Shown here in pieces: positions 43,757-52,117 of a stretch of 64,000 nucleotides of DNA. Source of the DNA: Anaerocolumna jejuensis DSM 15929 (GTDB lineage: Bacteria > Bacillota > Clostridia > Lachnospirales > Lachnospiraceae); the NCBI RefSeq assembly GCF_900142215.1, contig NZ_FRAC01000008.1, positions 346,878-410,877 on the forward strand. Reading direction: 5' to 3'. The first letter of the stretch is position 1; each line of letters opens with the position of its first letter. A program made the translations under genes and the position numbers. The notes below the pieces were generated by a model. That model saw nothing but the letters and a program-made list of their open reading frames with translations. It did no database searches and was not told the origin of the DNA.

Positions 43757-44920
43757 TCACCGGCTGCTTCTGCTCCAGATAACAAAATATATACAGGCAA
43801 ACACAAGGGGTATGACACTGGCGAAAAACATATTTCCATAACCGAAGCTCTGGGCAAGCAAGCCTCCAAGTATGGGACCGACTGCCTGACCCAAATCACC
43901 GCCTATATACATTGTACTGCATGCAACACCTCTTTTTTCCGGTATTACCCTTCTCAAGGCTTCTGTCTGCAGGGCCGGCTGTGACATACTCTGGGCCATT
44001 GCCTTGGCAGCCGCCGCTATTATCAGCAATAATAAACTATTTGCCCAGCCTATCAGCAGCAGTGTAACGATTCCAAAAATAAATGCCGGATATAAATTCT
44101 GCTTTAATGACCATTGGTTCATTTTCCTTGCCATTAGTATTCTTGTAAGGATTAATACAACAGCATTGACGGTAAAATGCCAGCTGCTGCCGTGGATTCC
44201 TCTCTCAGCGGCAAATACCACAAGATAGGTGCTGACAATTCCGTTCATCATAGTAAAGGATGCATTTACACCACTCAGACCAATCAGCTTCTGCTCCACA
44301 ATCCGGGGCACCGAAAAAACGTCTGTTATTCGGAACTCTATTTCGCTTTTTCTATGTATATAGGGGAACATGGCCGCTATAAAAGCAGCAACAAAAAGCA
44401 TAGCAGTACTCACTAACATACAGACACGATATCCATAGGAATCACTGAGCCAGATACCAATAGCAGGTCCGATTGCCATGGAGGCTACGGACATAATTCC
44501 GAAATAGCTGACCGCTTCACCGATTCTGGCTTCCGAAACACATTCACTAACCAGAACAAGGCTGGCCGTACTGGAGATACCAAAGGCAATACCATGGAGT
44601 CCTCGAAACAATAAAATCACAGGAATACTTGGAATAATGGAATATAGGAATAAAGAAGCTCCCATAAGCAGGGTGAATATATACAGCAGCTTTTTTTTAT
44701 TCAATGCGTCCACCAAAAGACCGCTGACCGGTCTTGAAAGCAGGGAGGTAAAAGCAAATAAACCGGCAGCCACACCGCATACAAATACGCTTCCGCCCAG
44801 AGTTTTCAGATAACCGGTCAAAACAGGCGTCACCATATTGTAGCTCAACCAGCTGAAAAAATTAGCAACGGAGACCAAAATATATGCTTTTCCCCAAAGG
44901 GTGTCAGGTTTTTCTTTCAT
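43757..44920 (-). CDS. MFS transporter
   Basis: A 387-residue major facilitator with about 12 helices. The motif after helix 2 is seen as SRPVSGLLVDALNKKK, and the symmetric half has ARKMNQWSLKQ. The ATG at 44918-44920 overlaps the stop of the upstream isomerase gene (TGATG), so the two are translationally coupled. It probably imports or exports the sugar acted on by that isomerase. Substrate unknown. Confidence 0.9.
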   Translation of the reverse strand: MKEKPDTLWGKAYILVSVANFFSWLSYNMVTPVLTGYLKTLGGSVFVCGVAAGLFAFTSLLSRPVSGLLVDALNKKKLLYIFTLLMGASLFLYSIIPSIPVILLFRGLHGIAFGISSTASLVLVSECVSEARIGEAVSYFGIMSVASMAIGPAIGIWLSDSYGYRVCMLVSTAMLFVAAFIAAMFPYIHRKSEIEFRITDVFSVPRIVEQKLIGLSGVNASFTMMNGIVSTYLVVFAAERGIHGSSWHFTVNAVVLILTRILMARKMNQWSLKQNLYPAFIFGIVTLLLIGWANSLLLLIIAAAAKAMAQSMSQPALQTEALRRVIPEKRGVACSTMYIGGDLGQAVGPILGGLLAQSFGYGNMFFASVIPLVFACIYFVIWSRSSR

Positions 44921-45780
44921 CACTCCCAAATAATCCCTTTGAATTTTCGGAATCCTTCCATACTCCGCTTAATGCTATCCAGCTGGTTCAGTTTCGTAGC
45001 ATCCTGTTCCAAAAGAATATATTCTATGCTGCCCAATTCAATGGCAGTATCAATAATTCCCTGGATATCCATCCGTCCATAACCGATTTCAATAAAATCA
45101 TCATTGCATTTGTATTTTACAAAAGTTTCACGGTCAATATAAGAGTCTTTTCCAACCACATCAAACATATTAACCGGCGTGGAGGTATCCCTGGAAAAAT
45201 CCTTTTGATGCAGCATTTTGATACGGGTACCGTACTGCTTCATCATTTCAATAGGGTCCAGGCCTCCGCGAAGGGTCCAAAAGGTATCCAGCTCCAGGTT
45301 GACATGCCCGGGGTCCGTATTTTTTATTATGGTATCCAAAACCCGTTCTCCTTTGAATTCCTGGAACTCCTGATAATGATTATGATAAAGGAAGGTCATT
45401 CCCTCCTGAGCCGCCATATATCCCATCTTTTCATAATATTCGGCTTTCTTCAGCACATCATCCCTGTCCTTAAAAACCTCCATAGGATATACGAGAACGT
45501 GGTTTCCAATCTTCTGATTATATTCAATGACCCTTTTATAATTTTCATCATTAAAAGGGAAAATGTGGGCACTGATTACTTTACAACCGGACTTTTTCAT
45601 TAACTCATTCAGTTTCTCCGCAGTTACGCCAAAGCCCACTCCATCATCTTCCATTGCATTATGATTTGCTACTTCAATATATTTATAGCCGGCTTCAGCT
45701 ACCTGTTCAATTGTTCGGATTGGATCTTCTTTCATTAACTCACGTACGGAATACAGCTGAATTCCTACCTTTAATTCCAT
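44920..45780 (-). CDS. Sugar phosphate isomerase/epimerase (TIM-barrel)
   Basis: A 286-residue xylose-isomerase-like barrel beginning VGIQLYSVRELMKEDPIRTI. Expected metal residues are present: FLYHNHYQEF, LELDTFWTLRGG, MLHQKDFS and YILLEQDATK. It is the second such enzyme in the window, coupled to an MFS transporter through TGATG. It lies downstream of a repeat-rich region that separates it from the AraC gene. Confidence 0.9.
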   Translation of the reverse strand: MELKVGIQLYSVRELMKEDPIRTIEQVAEAGYKYIEVANHNAMEDDGVGFGVTAEKLNELMKKSGCKVISAHIFPFNDENYKRVIEYNQKIGNHVLVYPMEVFKDRDDVLKKAEYYEKMGYMAAQEGMTFLYHNHYQEFQEFKGERVLDTIIKNTDPGHVNLELDTFWTLRGGLDPIEMMKQYGTRIKMLHQKDFSRDTSTPVNMFDVVGKDSYIDRETFVKYKCNDDFIEIGYGRMDIQGIIDTAIELGSIEYILLEQDATKLNQLDSIKRSMEGFRKFKGIIWE

Positions 45781-45789
45781 GTTTTACAC

Positions 45790-45976
45790 CTATATACCGC
45801 AGTCAGGCCAGCAGACCATTCTGCGATACTGCCGCTAATAAAATGGAGTGAAAGAATACTATACGGCATCCTTTCTTTTTCTTTATTTTCTTTCACTCTT
45901 GCTCCCATTGCATACCGCAGACCTGTCTGCGGTACTGCCATAAATAATGGGGTCTGAAAGTACTTTTCTTTTACAC
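45790..45976. repeat. Diverged copies of the 78-bp palindromic repeat, inverted
   Basis: 45898-45976 matches the reverse complement of the repeat at 19611-19758 at most positions, including TACCGCAGAC...GTCTGCGGTA and ATAAATAATGG. 45790-45897 is a weaker copy with an insertion (GCAGTATCGCAGA, ATTTTATTAGCGGCAGTA on the minus strand). It lies just upstream of the isomerase-MFS genes. Confidence 0.75.
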
Positions 45977-46032
45977 TTCTCTTCTTTTCTTTTACATTAT
46001 ATCCTTCGGTTTACAAACTGCAGCTGCTTTTA

Positions 46033-46068
46033 AATAGATCAACGTTTTAACTTTATGCTTGATCTATT
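46033..46068 (-). terminator. Hairpin downstream of the AraC gene
   Basis: Ten-base arms AATAGATCAA / TTGATCTATT with a 16-base loop. Weak T tract. The remainder of the 45781-46147 gap is the repeat region plus AT-rich DNA. Confidence 0.45.
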
Positions 46069-46147
46069 CAATAAACCTTGTATTTTCATTATAATCATAT
46101 ATATATAATTTCTCTATGCATTTCCTTTACACACAATACGCAAATCT

Positions 46148-46987
46148 TTACTCTGTAAGCTCTGCGTTTTTTCGGAATACCGTAGGGCACACTCCATATT
46201 CTTTTTTAAAAAGCTTATTAAAGGTCTTAACATCCTGAAATCCTGATTTATAACAGATTTCCGTAATAAGCATTTTTTCAGTCAGCAATAACCACTTTGC
46301 TTTCTCAAGGCGCAGTTTCTTAATGTATTCCTGAAAGGTAACCCCCATGCGCTCACTGAAGAAACGGGATAAATAGGAGGGATTAAAGCCTACTGCATCC
46401 GCACAGCTTTGCAGCTTGATTTCTTCACAATAATGAAGTGCTACATATTCAAGAATATCCTTCATCTTGGATAACTGCTTGTTAACGCTTTTCTCTTTCA
46501 CTCTGGACATTTCCCGAAGTGAAATAAGTATAAGGCTGTTTACCAGGGTTTTAACGGACAGATGCCACACATAATCCTTTTTTAAGTACTCCGCATACAT
46601 TGCCTCAAGAATTTCTCTGATTTTGTCCCTTGTACCGGCTGCCCAGTGTCCGCTATACATGTCGAGCTTATTCAATTCATTCTGAATCCATATCCAGTCT
46701 TCCTCATCCTTTGTCCAGGTTCCCATAATCTTTAAATCAAACTGGATAACCAGACGTTCACAATCCTCCGACCCCTTTGCAATGCTGTGATTTCTAAATG
46801 GTGGTATGATACATATATCTCCAGCCTGCATAAGAAATTCTTCTTCGCAGCTCACCTTCAGCCTTCCGGAACGAATAACGATGATTTCCACCTCCTGGTG
46901 GCAATGGTTCATGAATACAGCATTTCCCTTCATGATTGCACCTTTAAACGGATATAAAATATTCTTCATTTCATTCTCGTATATCAT
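46148..46987 (-). CDS. AraC family regulator with N-terminal cupin
   Basis: A 279-residue regulator: cupin-like sensor (about 15-95; HCHQEVEIIVIRSGRL) and two C-terminal helix-turn-helix motifs (about 180-275; DAVGFNPSYLSRFFSERMGV and CYKSGFQDVKTFNKLFKKEY). Cupin-AraC proteins usually bind a sugar and switch on its catabolic genes. The ATG at 46985-46987 is preceded by AGGTG; an in-frame GTG four codons earlier is possible. It is embedded in sugar locus 2 between the peptidase and isomerase genes. Confidence 0.9.
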   Translation of the reverse strand: MIYENEMKNILYPFKGAIMKGNAVFMNHCHQEVEIIVIRSGRLKVSCEEEFLMQAGDICIIPPFRNHSIAKGSEDCERLVIQFDLKIMGTWTKDEEDWIWIQNELNKLDMYSGHWAAGTRDKIREILEAMYAEYLKKDYVWHLSVKTLVNSLILISLREMSRVKEKSVNKQLSKMKDILEYVALHYCEEIKLQSCADAVGFNPSYLSRFFSERMGVTFQEYIKKLRLEKAKWLLLTEKMLITEICYKSGFQDVKTFNKLFKKEYGVCPTVFRKNAELTE

Positions 46988-47050
46988 AGCAGCCTGCACC
47001 TTTCATTCTTATGGGTAATCTGGTAAACTCAATAAACGCATACTACTGTT

Positions 47051-47119
47051 TTACTGTTATTCTGTTTTACTGTTATATTGTACTACTTTTATTTTGCATT
47101 ACTGTTATTCTGTTTTACT
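47051..47119. repeat. 21-bp direct repeat upstream of the AraC gene
   Basis: An exact 21-base repeat (starting TTACTGTTATTCTG) occurs at 47051-47071 and 47099-47119, 48 bases apart, in the 140-base gap between the M20 peptidase and AraC genes; shorter echoes (TTTTACTGTTAT) lie beside it. Direct repeats fit AraC-type binding sites. Confidence 0.6.
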
Positions 47120-47127
47120 TCTATATA

Positions 47128-48264
47128 TTACTGCTCACAATAATTCAGTATCAAATCCGCTGCAATAGCAAAGCCCGGTCTTAAACTATCTATAAAAATC
47201 CATTCCTGTTTTGTATGTGCGCTTCCTCCAAGGCATAAACCTATTGTTACCGCAGGTATACCATAAGAAAACGGAATATTACAATCGGTGGAGGCAGAGG
47301 TAAAGCCTGTCTCTCTACCTGATCTGCTTTCAATGATCTTTTTGCATAACTGTTCCAGTTTCTTCTGATCTATATTATCCTCCCCTTTATTACCGCAGGG
47401 GCGTTCTCCTACTACTTCTACAGCAACCTGTACTCCACTCTGTCTGTATTCTTCTATCATCTTTTCAAAATAGGCCTGTACCTGCTGCATGCTTGCACGG
47501 TTGTCCGACCTGATTTCATACAGCATTTCTGCCTGCTGGGCAATGGAATTCACAGAAGTCCCGCCCTGAATCATCCCTACATTATAGGTTGTTTTACTTC
47601 CATCCTCCGGCACCTGATATTCATATAAGCGCTCCGCTAATTCCGCCAGTGATACAATTGCATTTTCATTTCCAAAATCAAAATAAGAATGTCCGCCCTT
47701 CGTCTTTATTTCGATTCGGTAACGCATGGACCCCACCGCACAATTGCAGATTTCATTTGTATAACCATCAAAGGAAACCACCTGCAGCAGACGCTCTTTA
47801 TATCGTTTGACTAAGGCTTTGGAGCCTTTGAGATTTCCCAGACCCTCTTCGCAGGAATTAGCGCAAATCACAATGCCACAGGTTGATTTCGGCCTGTTAG
47901 CAGCCAAAAACCTTCCCATCATCAGCAAAATTGCCACATTAGCCGTATCATCGCCTACCCCGGGAGAAAAAAGTTTTCCATCCTCCTCTTTTATTCCCAT
48001 TGGTTCCAAATCGGGAAATACGGTATCCATATGTGCCATAAAGATAACTACAGGTCTTTCCTCCCCACATTCATAGGGATAAATAACATTGAGGGCTTCA
48101 TCGATAAATACTCCCTCAGCCCCCTGTTCCTCAAGCCATTTTTTACAAAACTCCGCCCGCTTTTCTTCTTTATGGCTGGGTGCTGGAATATTACACAGCT
48201 CTTTAATCAGCTGAATCAGCATGTCATGGTTTTCCTGCAGATAGCTTTCAATTATTTTTTTCAT
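47128..48264 (-). CDS. M20 family metallopeptidase
   Basis: A 378-residue M20 peptidase/deacetylase. The dizinc ligands appear as MAHMDTVFPD, GVGDDTANVA, SCEEGLGNLKGS and GGSAHTKQEW near the end. The family removes amino acids from peptides or acyl groups from amino acids or sugars. Placement behind an oligosaccharide ABC transporter suggests it processes an imported conjugate, but that is inferred. It is separated from the permease gene by 151 bases containing a terminator-like stem. Confidence 0.9.
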   Translation of the reverse strand: MKKIIESYLQENHDMLIQLIKELCNIPAPSHKEEKRAEFCKKWLEEQGAEGVFIDEALNVIYPYECGEERPVVIFMAHMDTVFPDLEPMGIKEEDGKLFSPGVGDDTANVAILLMMGRFLAANRPKSTCGIVICANSCEEGLGNLKGSKALVKRYKERLLQVVSFDGYTNEICNCAVGSMRYRIEIKTKGGHSYFDFGNENAIVSLAELAERLYEYQVPEDGSKTTYNVGMIQGGTSVNSIAQQAEMLYEIRSDNRASMQQVQAYFEKMIEEYRQSGVQVAVEVVGERPCGNKGEDNIDQKKLEQLCKKIIESRSGRETGFTSASTDCNIPFSYGIPAVTIGLCLGGSAHTKQEWIFIDSLRPGFAIAADLILNYCEQ

Positions 48265-48347
48265 CTAAAACTCCTTCTGTCTGACTGAGGCTGCTGAAAA
48301 AGTCTCATTCGACTAGCAGCTTATGCATCAGTATTAATAGAAATAGA

Positions 48348-48373
48348 GCTGTCGCATTCTAAAATGCGGCAGC
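48348..48373 (-). terminator. Terminator after the locus 2 transporter genes
   Basis: GCTGTCGCATT / AATGCGGCAGC arms (one G-U pair) with a four-base loop; a second GCTGCT/AGCAGC stem lies at about 48286-48318. Tail is only moderately T-rich. Confidence 0.6.
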
Positions 48374-48415
48374 ACTATCTCATTTTTAATTCATTAATTT
48401 GAAGCCTGTATTTTC

Positions 48416-49315
48416 TTAGCCCTTTACTGCACCAAGGGTTATTCCCTTCGCAAAGTTATTCTGGATAAAGGGATAAACAATTATGATTGGCAAAATACCA
48501 ATTACCGCAATTGCCATACGCACTGTTCCGGAAGGAATACCGGATAAATCAACGCTTTGGCCTGCCGAAACATTTGAAGACAGGAATTGAATTTCCTGAA
48601 TCATACGGTTTAAGAGATTTTGTATTGTAAATAAATCGGTTCTGGTTGTTAAGTAATACAGACCATTCTGCCAATCATTCCAATATAAAATCATAGTAAA
48701 TAAGGCAACTGTTGCAATTATCGGCTTTGCCATAGGAACTGCAATTTTGCGGAAGGTCTGCATCTCACTGGCACCATCAATAGCTGCCGCTTCCAGGACT
48801 TCTTCCGGTAGGCTTGTCTGAAAATAACTCCTCATAAGCATGACATAGTATGCTCTTACTAATAGATTCGGTATGATAAGAGCCCAGATTGTATTTTTAA
48901 TATGAAATGTACCGGTATACATTAAATATGTTGGTACAAGACCACCGTTAAATAACATAGTAAAAAATACATAGAATGTAAGCATCCTTTTTCCGGGCAG
49001 GTCCGGTCTTGATATTGCATAGGCTAACATAGTTGTGACAACCAGGCTTATACACAGACCTATAATCGTAATATAAAAGGACATACCATATGCTTTTAAT
49101 ATGAGTCCGCTGCTTTGATAAAGATATTGGTAAGCAGCCAGACTGAATTTTTCCGGCCAAAACTGATATCCGTTACGCACCAGGGTATTATTCTCTGTGA
49201 AAGAAGAAATTACTAATAAAAACAGAGGAATAAGGCAAATAGTGACTGCGAGGATCAGAAATGTGTTTGCAAATATATTAAAACGTTTTGTATTTGATGA
49301 TTTTATATTCTTCAC
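48416..49315 (-). CDS. Carbohydrate ABC transporter permease (LplC type), locus 2
   Basis: A 299-residue permease with six helices, EAA loop LEAAAIDGASEMQTFRKIAVP and the LplC-like end FAKGITLGAVKG. It pairs with the LplB-type permease six bases upstream. Paralogous to the locus 1 permease at 17734 but clearly diverged. Confidence 0.93.
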   Translation of the reverse strand: MKNIKSSNTKRFNIFANTFLILAVTICLIPLFLLVISSFTENNTLVRNGYQFWPEKFSLAAYQYLYQSSGLILKAYGMSFYITIIGLCISLVVTTMLAYAISRPDLPGKRMLTFYVFFTMLFNGGLVPTYLMYTGTFHIKNTIWALIIPNLLVRAYYVMLMRSYFQTSLPEEVLEAAAIDGASEMQTFRKIAVPMAKPIIATVALFTMILYWNDWQNGLYYLTTRTDLFTIQNLLNRMIQEIQFLSSNVSAGQSVDLSGIPSGTVRMAIAVIGILPIIIVYPFIQNNFAKGITLGAVKG

Positions 49316-49321
49316 CCCTTC

Positions 49322-50227
49322 CTAAAAGAATGCATTCTCTTTATCTGCCTTACGTACTAATAAGTTCGCTGTCATTACAACAATAAACCCAACCAGAGAT
49401 TGATACAAGCCTGCTGCCGCACTCATACCGATATTTCCCTGCTGCAATAAACCTCTGTAGACATATGTATCAATAACATTGGTTGTTGAATAAACAGCCC
49501 CTGAATTCATTGGTATCTGGTAGAATAGTCCAAAATCAGAATAAAAAATTCTTCCTACCGCCAGCATTACCATCGTAATAATAACCGGCTTTAATAATGG
49601 CAAAGTTATATAACGGATTTTTTTCCATGGACCTGCTCCCTCCAGCTCAGCAGCTTCGTAATATCCTTTATCGAATCCTACTACCGTTGCAAAATACACA
49701 ATACTGGAATATCCGGTACTCTGCCAAAGAAATACGAAAACGATAATAAACGGCCAGTATTTCGCTTCATTATACCAGGATATAGGGTCTTTCCCTGCTA
49801 ATCCTAAAATCGTGTTATTTATAAATCCAGAATCAGCACTGAGAAATGCATATACAAGATAACTGATAATAACCCATGAAATCAAATGCGGGAGTAAAAT
49901 AACACTCTGATAAAACTTTCCCATTTTTTTGCTTGCAATTTCACTCAAAAGAATTGCAATTGTCACTGCTAATAAATTACCAAGAATAATAAATGTAATG
50001 TTATATAATATTGTATTTCTGGTAATCGTCCATGCATCGGCAAATAAGTAAGTAAAATTCTTTAAACCAACCCAGTCACTTCCCCAAATACCCTTTTTTG
50101 CACTAAAATTCTTGAAAGCAACAACCAGGCCGCCCATAGGCATATAGTTATTTATAAAAAGATATAATAATCCTGGAAGTGCCATTAAGTATATTGGCAA
50201 ATGTTTTCCTAATAACTTCTTTTTCAC
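49322..50227 (-). CDS. Carbohydrate ABC transporter permease (LplB type), locus 2
   Basis: A 301-residue permease: basic N-terminus, six helices, EAA loop YEAAELEGAGPWKKIRYITL, and NVIDTYVYRGLLQQGNIGMS near the end. The start is GTG with AAAGGTGG upstream. It starts 42 bases after the binding-protein stop. Confidence 0.93.
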   Translation of the reverse strand: MKKKLLGKHLPIYLMALPGLLYLFINNYMPMGGLVVAFKNFSAKKGIWGSDWVGLKNFTYLFADAWTITRNTILYNITFIILGNLLAVTIAILLSEIASKKMGKFYQSVILLPHLISWVIISYLVYAFLSADSGFINNTILGLAGKDPISWYNEAKYWPFIIVFVFLWQSTGYSSIVYFATVVGFDKGYYEAAELEGAGPWKKIRYITLPLLKPVIITMVMLAVGRIFYSDFGLFYQIPMNSGAVYSTTNVIDTYVYRGLLQQGNIGMSAAAGLYQSLVGFIVVMTANLLVRKADKENAFF

Positions 50228-50269
50228 TTAATTTGCCACCTTTCCTGCAAACTTACTTGTCCCAATTTT

Positions 50270-51784
50270 TTATTTTACATTGTTATCTGCGGCCCATTTA
50301 TCAAGCTGCTTCTGTTTCTCATCTATTATTTTCTGCAATCCGACATCATAAAGCTTTTTATTCATTTCTTCCAAAGCTGAATCAGGAGCTATTACACCGC
50401 ATTCCAGACTCATGCGATACTGGTCATAAACATTTTGTACTGCCGCAATTTCATTGGCTACAGTATTATTATTAAATACAAATCCATATGCCTTTGAAAA
50501 TACTCCTGTTTTATTCCATTCCTCTGTTTGCTTCCATACATCAGGATCGTTTCCTTTCCATACATAGGCATTGAATTCATTTCCTAAGGACCATACCATA
50601 CTGGACATGTTGTAACCGCTGTTACTTGCATCTACACCACTTGGATAATCAATTGTACCGTCATTATTCAATACATAGTGTTTATCTTTAATTCCGTATG
50701 CCATTAAATTAATAATATCCTTATCCGTATACATAAGATTAATAAACTGCATAGCTTTTTCAGGATATTTGCTGTTTTGAGGAATTGTCCACTGCCAAAT
50801 GTTACCTGTTACTGTTAAGGTAGGAAGAACCTGGCAATATTCTACATCATATCCGGATGAGTTCTTTTCCTGGATTTTAATACCCGGTTTTCCGGCGGTA
50901 TTATATGCAAACAGGTTACCTGCCTTCATCAGGGCCGCACCGCCTTCTGTTACATTGGTAATATCTTTGCTGATATATCCCTTCTCATACCACTCCCGAA
51001 CTACCTTTAAATATTCCTTATATTCCTCTGTTTCAAAAAGGTCAACAACTTTCAGGTTCTGTCCGCTGTCTGCTAAAACTCCGAAATTATCCCCCAACTT
51101 ATCCCAGCGGCTATTAGACTGTAAAAAAGAATACCCTACGCTGCTGGTAGATAAAATAGTCATATCAGGCTCGCTTTTATGGACAGTTTCAAATACTTTA
51201 GTCAGCTTATCATACGAGTCAATCGTCGAAGCATCGATATTATACTTGTCGCAAATATCTTTTCTCAGAATGAATCCGCCCATACCGCTGGCTGAATCAC
51301 ATTTGATAGGGATAGTGTAAAGCTCACCGGCAAATTCACCGCACTTTAATAAATTCTCACCTAGGGTTTCTTTAATTCCCTGTCCGTACTTATCCAGTAA
51401 ATCCTGTAAAGGACGTATCTGCTCACCTGCATAAGCAGATGGTATGATACTGGCATTAGCCCCCATAACGTCCAACTGTTCAGACCCCGACAGCATTAAA
51501 GTCATCTGCTGCTTATAGGAACCGGAGGGTATAATCATCAGTTCGACTTCCGCATTGATTTTTTCACGGGTAATTTCGTTGATTTTTTCCTGAACATCTT
51601 TCAAATCCGCCGGAGTTGTCCCAAAGGTCCTGAGAGCAACCACCAATTTGTCAGCCTTCTCTTTCTCGTTATCCTTTGAGCCTGTGGTTGTTGGTTCCTT
51701 CTCATCAGATACCTTTTTACTTGCGCATCCTATTAAACTGAAAGACATTACGATTGCCAATAAAACCACCAATATTTTTTTCAT
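50270..51784 (-). CDS. Extracellular sugar-binding lipoprotein, locus 2
   Basis: A 504-residue solute-binding protein with signal peptide MKKILVVLLAIVMSFSLIG and lipobox LIGC at residue 20, then a charged linker and the binding domain. The C-terminal part has AFNAYVWKG-like aromatic segments and LDKWAADNNVK as the tail of the family. It captures the substrate of the two permeases. A 333-base region upstream (51785-52117) holds the terminator at 52024 and otherwise AT-rich DNA with no gene. Confidence 0.93.
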   Translation of the reverse strand: MKKILVVLLAIVMSFSLIGCASKKVSDEKEPTTTGSKDNEKEKADKLVVALRTFGTTPADLKDVQEKINEITREKINAEVELMIIPSGSYKQQMTLMLSGSEQLDVMGANASIIPSAYAGEQIRPLQDLLDKYGQGIKETLGENLLKCGEFAGELYTIPIKCDSASGMGGFILRKDICDKYNIDASTIDSYDKLTKVFETVHKSEPDMTILSTSSVGYSFLQSNSRWDKLGDNFGVLADSGQNLKVVDLFETEEYKEYLKVVREWYEKGYISKDITNVTEGGAALMKAGNLFAYNTAGKPGIKIQEKNSSGYDVEYCQVLPTLTVTGNIWQWTIPQNSKYPEKAMQFINLMYTDKDIINLMAYGIKDKHYVLNNDGTIDYPSGVDASNSGYNMSSMVWSLGNEFNAYVWKGNDPDVWKQTEEWNKTGVFSKAYGFVFNNNTVANEIAAVQNVYDQYRMSLECGVIAPDSALEEMNKKLYDVGLQKIIDEKQKQLDKWAADNNVK

Positions 51785-52023
51785 ATAGTCGTATTCTCCT
51801 TTTTTTATTTTATCTCCCGGGAAATTATGTACTTAGTTTACCATATTCCACAAATAGCACATATAAATTTTCTGTCTTACTATATAACTTTTCTGTTTAA
51901 TATTATTATCTTTATATCCTTCTTATTAATTCTGTACAATTTGAATTTCAATAAACATAACCATATGGCATAAACATCTACTTCTTGCCCTTGAAATTAA
52001 TCTGCCTGTTCTTCCGAAACTGC

Positions 52024-52068
52024 AAAACACAACCTGCCAAAGACAATATCTTTGGCAGGTTGTGTTTT
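52024..52068 (-). terminator. Terminator after the glycosidase gene
   Basis: Perfect 20-base arms with a five-base loop (CAATA); core ACAACCTGCCAAAGA pairs with its complement and the minus-strand tail is TTTTGC. It cuts the 888-residue glycosidase transcript off from the binding-protein gene. Confidence 0.85.
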
Positions 52069-52117
52069 TCCGGTTGATTGCCTCCCAGGTTTCCGAAGTA
52101 CTATTAATTTTATGAAA

